Shown here: piece after piece, positions 60,406-64,000 of the stretch
Layout of the letters: each line of letters begins with the position of its first letter
Position numbering within the stretch: the stretch's first letter is position 1
Assembly (NCBI GenBank): GCA_029261815.1
Contig: JAJDAQ010000059.1
Location: 46,258 to 110,257 of the forward strand
DNA length: 64,000 nt
Reading direction: 5' to 3'
From: Deltaproteobacteria bacterium
GTDB lineage: Bacteria > Myxococcota_A > UBA9160 > UBA6930
Position numbers and translations under genes: made by a program
Notes under the pieces: model-generated
The model's database searches: none
Told to the model about the DNA's origin: nothing
What the model saw: the letters and a program-made list of their open reading frames with translations, nothing else

Positions 60406-61503
60406 GTGCGCAAAGTTCTCCTCCCCCTTCTCTCCCTCGCCGTTGTCGGAGCGATCGGCTGCCAGACGGCACCGCCGCTCGCGGACACTGCCGTAACGGC
60501 CGTTGACGCCACTTCGGCTGGCGCCGGCGAGCAACGCATCGCGGACCAGCTGATCGTCCTGACCGACGCCTCCGGAACGATGTACGCCAACAACACACTT
60601 CCCACCGCAAAGTCCGTGACGCGCTCGCTGGTCGCTGCCCTTCCCAATGGCGACGTGCGTTCCTCCCGCCCGAAGCCCTACGAAGCGGGCTCGATCGCGT
60701 TCGGTGGCATGGACCGCATTACGCACGATCTCTCGCCGTTCGACCGCTCAGGCCTCGCTGCGAAGGCCGCCGGTATCCAGGCGCTCGGTTCGATCGACGG
60801 ACGTGGCGGCGAAACGCCCTACCGCCACGCATTCGCCGAGACGGCCGCCGCTCTCGCTGGCAAGAGCCAGCACGCGGCCGTGGTCCTGATCTCGGACGGC
60901 CTCCCGGACCAGCCGGGTAGCGCGACCGCCTCCGCACAGGCGCTGGTCAGCGGCTACGAAGGCCAGGTCTGCATCCACACCGTCCACACTGGCAGCGACG
61001 CTGCTGGAGGTGCCTACCTCCAGAGCCTGGCAGCCCTCTCCGGCGGCTGCGGAAGCTCGACCACAGCGGCCGCGCTCGGCTCGGCCTCTGGCCTGCAGTC
61101 GTTCGTTCGGACGGTAATGATGGGCGCCGCGCCGGTCAGCCGCGCCGTACCCAACGCGTGCGACGACGTCATCCGACTCCGCGGTGTCGAGTTCGCCTTC
61201 GACAAGGCCGACATCACGGAAGACAGTGAGATCGTGCTGGACGTCGGCGCCGAGCAGCTCGTGGGCTGCCCCAACCTCCGGATTCGCGTCGAAGGTCACA
61301 CGGACTTCATCGGAACCGAAGCCTACAACCAGGGCCTCTCCGAGCGACGCGCCCGCGCGGTGCTCAACTACCTGGCCACCAAGGGTGTGAGCAGCGGCCG
61401 CATGGACCCGAGGGGCTTCGGCGAGAGCCGCCCCCTCGCACCGGGCAAGACCGACGAAGACCGCGCCCGCAACCGGCGCGTGGAGCTTCACCCGGTCCAG
61501 TAG
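60406..61503 (+). CDS. vWA-OmpA lipoprotein
   Basis: A 365-residue envelope lipoprotein. A signal with lipobox VGAIGCQTAP (Cys about 19) is followed by a von Willebrand A domain (about 45-235; MIDAS-like LIVLTDASGTMYAN and AVVLISDGLPDQPGS) and a C-terminal OmpA domain (about 250-365; VEFAFDKADITEDSE, RVEGHTDFIGTEAYNQGLSERRA, DRARNRRVELHPVQ) that binds peptidoglycan. This vWA-OmpA order is not common. GTG at 60406 has AAGGA upstream. The 243 bp before it hold no recognisable gene. Confidence 0.88.
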   Translation: MRKVLLPLLSLAVVGAIGCQTAPPLADTAVTAVDATSAGAGEQRIADQLIVLTDASGTMYANNTLPTAKSVTRSLVAALPNGDVRSSRPKPYEAGSIAFGGMDRITHDLSPFDRSGLAAKAAGIQALGSIDGRGGETPYRHAFAETAAALAGKSQHAAVVLISDGLPDQPGSATASAQALVSGYEGQVCIHTVHTGSDAAGGAYLQSLAALSGGCGSSTTAAALGSASGLQSFVRTVMMGAAPVSRAVPNACDDVIRLRGVEFAFDKADITEDSEIVLDVGAEQLVGCPNLRIRVEGHTDFIGTEAYNQGLSERRARAVLNYLATKGVSSGRMDPRGFGESRPLAPGKTDEDRARNRRVELHPVQ

Positions 61504-61538
61504 ATCCACTCGCCCTCCCGGGCGAAGCGAGATCCGAG

Positions 61539-61578
61539 GCGCCCGTCGTACGTCCCAGTACGGCGGGCGCTTCCTATT
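61539..61578 (+). terminator. Terminator of the vWA-OmpA gene
   Basis: A 13-bp stem with one G-T pair (61539-61551 with 61558-61570) and a 6-nt loop is followed by TTCCTATT on the plus strand, 35 bp after the stop codon. Confidence 0.8.
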
Positions 61579-61653
61579 CAGGCCTAGTGCGGCCTCTGGA
61601 TGGACGCGGCCGCTACGCCGCGCGATCCTGGCAGCCATACCTGGAGACCCCGC

Positions 61654-62766
61654 ATGAACGAGACCGAACAACGCATCGTCGATGGCACCACCTGGCGAGA
61701 TTTCTGCCGAGCGCTGGAACGTGCGGGGGACGCCGTCCTCCGGGAGGGGACGCCCACAGATCCCTTCCACCGAGCGGAAGGCCTCCGCTATCTGACACGC
61801 CTCGTGCGGGCCGGGCTCGATAGTTTTGTTGAGAGCAGCGACCCGCGATATCCGCGCTTCTTCCAGCTCTCGAACGAGACCGTGAAGATCGGCAACGACA
61901 ACCCGGACAACGTCTACCACAACGCCAATGTCACGGGCGCCTACGACTACAAGATCCGGGGCAACCGCGGCACGGTCCCCTACCTGAGCTTCGGCACCAA
62001 GGGCGGGGGCTATGAGTCCGACGGCACAATGGTGCCGACGGGACAACTCGACCTCGAACAGATGCAGTGCAACCCGAACGGCGACTTCGAGATCGTCGTC
62101 TCGTCGAAGGAACAGCCGGGAAACTGGCTTCCGACGGCTGCGAACACCTCGACCATGGTGGTCCGGCAGACCTTCAACGTACGCGCCGATGAAACGCCCG
62201 CGACCTACGAGATCGAGTGTCTCAACCCGGATGCATCCGACTCGCTGCAACCCGAGGCCCTCGAGGCCGCGCTCCAGAAATCCGTGGCCTTCGTCCAAGG
62301 CACCGCCAATGTCTTCGTCGACTGGATGAACGAATTCCAGGGCCACGTGAACCAGCTTCCGCCGAACGACCAGGAGATGTGTCAGCGTGCCGGGGGCGAC
62401 TCGAACATCTACTACCACAACAGCGCATGGAAGCTCGGGCCCGACGAGGCGCTCTTGATCGAAGTGACGCCGCCGGAGTGCGCGACCTGGAACCTCCAGA
62501 TCTCGAACCACTGGATGGAGTCCCTCGACTACCGCTACCACCGGATCCACGTCAACAAGTTCACGGCGCACTACGAAGACGATGGCCGCGTTCGCATCGT
62601 CCTCGCAAACAGCGATCCCGGCCCAGCGTTTCCCAATTGGCTCGAAGCTTGCGACCACGACCGCGGCGCCATGCTATTCCGCTACATCGGCGCCACGGAG
62701 TTCCCGCCGATCGAGACCCGGGTGTTGAAGATCTCGGATCTCGCCGAGCTGAGTCCGAACCGCTAG
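61654..62766 (+). CDS. DUF1214 domain protein
   Basis: A 370-residue protein without a signal peptide. The C-terminal half matches DUF1214: LLIEVTPPECATWNLQISNHWMESLDYRY-type blocks (ATWNLQISNHWMESLDYR), KFTAHYEDDGRVRIVLANSDPG and NWLEACDHDRGAMLFRY, a beta-sandwich often found with DUF1254. The N-terminal part (TWRDFCRALERAGDAVL, DPRYPRFFQLSNETVKIG, DNVYHNANVTGAYDYKI) is shared by longer DUF1214 proteins linked to steroid or aromatic degradation in actinobacteria and proteobacteria. Function unknown. CTGGAG precedes the ATG. Confidence 0.85.
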   Translation: MNETEQRIVDGTTWRDFCRALERAGDAVLREGTPTDPFHRAEGLRYLTRLVRAGLDSFVESSDPRYPRFFQLSNETVKIGNDNPDNVYHNANVTGAYDYKIRGNRGTVPYLSFGTKGGGYESDGTMVPTGQLDLEQMQCNPNGDFEIVVSSKEQPGNWLPTAANTSTMVVRQTFNVRADETPATYEIECLNPDASDSLQPEALEAALQKSVAFVQGTANVFVDWMNEFQGHVNQLPPNDQEMCQRAGGDSNIYYHNSAWKLGPDEALLIEVTPPECATWNLQISNHWMESLDYRYHRIHVNKFTAHYEDDGRVRIVLANSDPGPAFPNWLEACDHDRGAMLFRYIGATEFPPIETRVLKISDLAELSPNR

Positions 62767-62773
62767 TCGGACG

Positions 62774-63406
62774 CTAGTTCCACGGCGTATCGGTCTCGTG
62801 CTCGGAGACCGATACCACGACGACGCGGGCACCGGTCGCTTCGACTGCAGCGGCCCACTCGGCGAGACCAGCGTCCTCCGTCGCATGGAGCTGGGTGACG
62901 GCGTCGAATGCGGTTTCGGGGCCCAATGCGCAATTCTGGACACACCACGCAGCACCGGAGACGGCATCGAGAAGACGTGGGATCTGGTTGGCTTCGTAAT
63001 TGTCGAGCCAACCCGCCGACGCAGGACTCGCCTTCACACACACGGCGACGGACAACCCCGCCTCACGGTCCTCCGCACCCATCACGGGCTTCTCGGCCAC
63101 CGGAAAGAAGGTGTTGCGATCCCGATCCATGAAGGTGCGCTCATCCGCGAGGATGCGCTCTCCTTGCGCGGTCTGGAGGCGCTCGCCCAGCGCGACCGCT
63201 GATGCGACATCCCGGTACTCGAACGCGGTGATGACATCGAAATCCGCATCGCCGTGGAGCACGTCCCGGATGTGGTGGCGAACGTATCGGATCGTCCCCT
63301 CCATCACGGTCTCCATTGCGAGCGGCGCGTGGATGTCCTCATAGTGTTCTCGAAACGCGTCGCGCGTGTGATCCGGTCGGCGAACGATGAAGGCGAGGTT
63401 CTTCAT
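62774..63406 (-). CDS. EthD-domain protein (dimeric alpha-beta barrel)
   Basis: A 210-residue protein with two ferredoxin-like repeats. The first, MKNLAFIVRRPDHTRDAFREHY and VRHHIRDVLHG, is typical of EthD, named for a protein needed in ether degradation; the second (LSVAVCVKASPASAGWLDNYEANQ, then FDAVTQLHATEDAGLAEW) is weaker. AAAGGA lies 9 nt before the ATG at 63406; the longer reading frame upstream overlaps the transporter on the other strand and is not coding. It converges with the DUF1214 gene (7 bp apart). Confidence 0.8.
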   Translation of the reverse strand: MKNLAFIVRRPDHTRDAFREHYEDIHAPLAMETVMEGTIRYVRHHIRDVLHGDADFDVITAFEYRDVASAVALGERLQTAQGERILADERTFMDRDRNTFFPVAEKPVMGAEDREAGLSVAVCVKASPASAGWLDNYEANQIPRLLDAVSGAAWCVQNCALGPETAFDAVTQLHATEDAGLAEWAAAVEATGARVVVVSVSEHETDTPWN

Positions 63407-63521
63407 GGAGTCGTCCTTTCTGCTTCGGCCGGAAGTACGGCGCATTCGAGTATCCGCGGAGTCGGCACCTCGTGCCACGCGCCCTTGTCCCACGCGCCCA
63501 GGACCGGAAGAATCCCCGATC

Positions 63522-64000
63522 GTGTCTTCGCCGGACCTCCCCGCCCCGCCCCCGCCGGCCACCCGTCCGGGTTTCACGCCATACCAGCGGCGCTTGTTCG
63601 CCCTGCTCACCATCGCGACCTTCTTCGAAGGCTTCGATGTCGCGCTCGCGGGCCTGCTCCTGCCGGTGTTGGGCGCCGAGTTCGGTGCGGATGCTGGCGC
63701 GCTCGGTCGTGTCATGGCGGTCGCCGGAAGCGGCATGGTGCTGGCGTTCTTCGCCATCCGCGCGGCCGACCGACTGGGTCGACGGCCTGTCCTCCTGGCC
63801 TCCATCGCGGGCTTCGCGGTCCTGACGCTCGCCACCGCCTTCTCCCGCGATCTCGCGACCTTCACGGCCCTCCAGCTGGGCGCTCGCTTCTTTCTCGTCA
63901 CGCAACTGGCGCTGGCCTACGTGATCCTGAGCGAGGAGCTGCCGCCGGAGGTTCGAGGGCGCGCCAATGGCTGGCTCGGAGGGTTCGCCAGTGTGGGCGC
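63522..64000 (+). CDS. MFS transporter, N-terminal part
   Basis: The first ~159 residues of a major-facilitator transporter, cut off by the right edge. After a proline-rich start (SSPDLPAPPPPATRPGFTPYQRRL) it shows helix 1 (LFALLTIATFFEGFDVALAGLLL), helix 2 and the signature loop 2-3 RAADRLGRRPVLLASIAGF, then VTQLALAYVILSEELPPEVRGRANGW. It resembles sugar/aromatic-acid type MFS proteins. GTG at 63522 is the likely start, although its ribosome-binding site is weak. It diverges from the EthD gene. Confidence 0.85.
   Translation, partial: MSSPDLPAPPPPATRPGFTPYQRRLFALLTIATFFEGFDVALAGLLLPVLGAEFGADAGALGRVMAVAGSGMVLAFFAIRAADRLGRRPVLLASIAGFAVLTLATAFSRDLATFTALQLGARFFLVTQLALAYVILSEELPPEVRGRANGWLGGFASVG

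Noticed and set aside
60748..62658. Long antisense reading frame (over 600 codons) opposite the vWA-OmpA and DUF1214 genes
   Set aside because: It spans two well-supported genes and a terminator, has no family motif and Val/Arg/Asp-rich composition, and is explained by the high GC content reducing stop codons.

Overview
The window comes from a GC-rich (roughly two-thirds GC by eye) Gram-negative bacterium with an aerobic, lipid- and CoA-oriented metabolism. Outer-membrane proteins (two porins, a TonB-dependent receptor, a DUF5916 barrel), several lipoproteins, an OmpA-type protein and a PEP-CTERM protein show a diderm envelope. Four genes point to cofactor F420 (an NADPH:F420 reductase-like protein, two LLM-class oxidoreductases and a Ddn-like protein). 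With the fused CoA-transferase, a methylsuccinyl-CoA dehydrogenase-like protein, P450, B12-dependent ribonucleotide reductase and NtrBC, this fits the former Deltaproteobacteria (Myxococcota or Binatota-like) best. That placement is an inference; no rRNA, tRNA, mobile element or CRISPR array was seen.

Layout. 1-9134 (minus strand) is a complete Pho module read phoB, phoR, two paralogous outer-membrane porins, pstS, pstC, pstA, pstB (cut by the window edge). Pho-box-like 11-bp direct repeats lie before pstS and before the second porin. 9347-16574 holds a small secreted protein, an SppA-like protease, the B12-dependent ribonucleotide reductase nrdJ and a REC-PAS-GGDEF-EAL protein. A hairpin-rich region of about 730 bp upstream of nrdJ carries candidate NrdR boxes, a promoter and a likely leader RNA of about 480 nt. 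16680-22439 holds a purO-like/F420-reductase pair, DUF971, mtgA, hpt, a Nudix hydrolase, a HisN-like phosphatase, a cupredoxin and an Ala/Asp-rich lipoprotein.

22547-36827 holds the methylsuccinyl-CoA dehydrogenase-like gene, surE, a YfiR/CHASE8-MCP sensor pair, a dipeptidase with a repeat tail, a CDP-alcohol transferase, an isocitrate-lyase-family enzyme, two LLM oxidoreductases, msrPQ, DoxX and two SnoaL-like proteins. 36956-48683 holds a thiolase, a large DUF5916 barrel, a moeA-mobA-dgkA operon, and the tightly coupled dus-ntrB-ntrC-thiE-nupC operon, followed by a nitrobindin-like gene. 48772-64000 is accessory metabolism: a fused CaiB/BaiF CoA-transferase, ThuA, an MDR reductase, a Ddn-like protein and P450, a TonB receptor facing a DUF1194/PEP-CTERM protein across a dyad-rich divergent promoter, an SDR, a vWA-OmpA lipoprotein, DUF1214, EthD and the start of an MFS transporter.

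Together the genes describe phosphate-starvation sensing and uptake, nitrogen-type two-component control, deoxynucleotide synthesis dependent on B12, and oxidative breakdown or modification of hydrophobic substrates using CoA thioesters, P450 and F420. The most unusual signals are the structured nrdJ leader, the YfiR-CHASE8-MCP pair, the porins inside the Pho cluster, and the DNA dyads.
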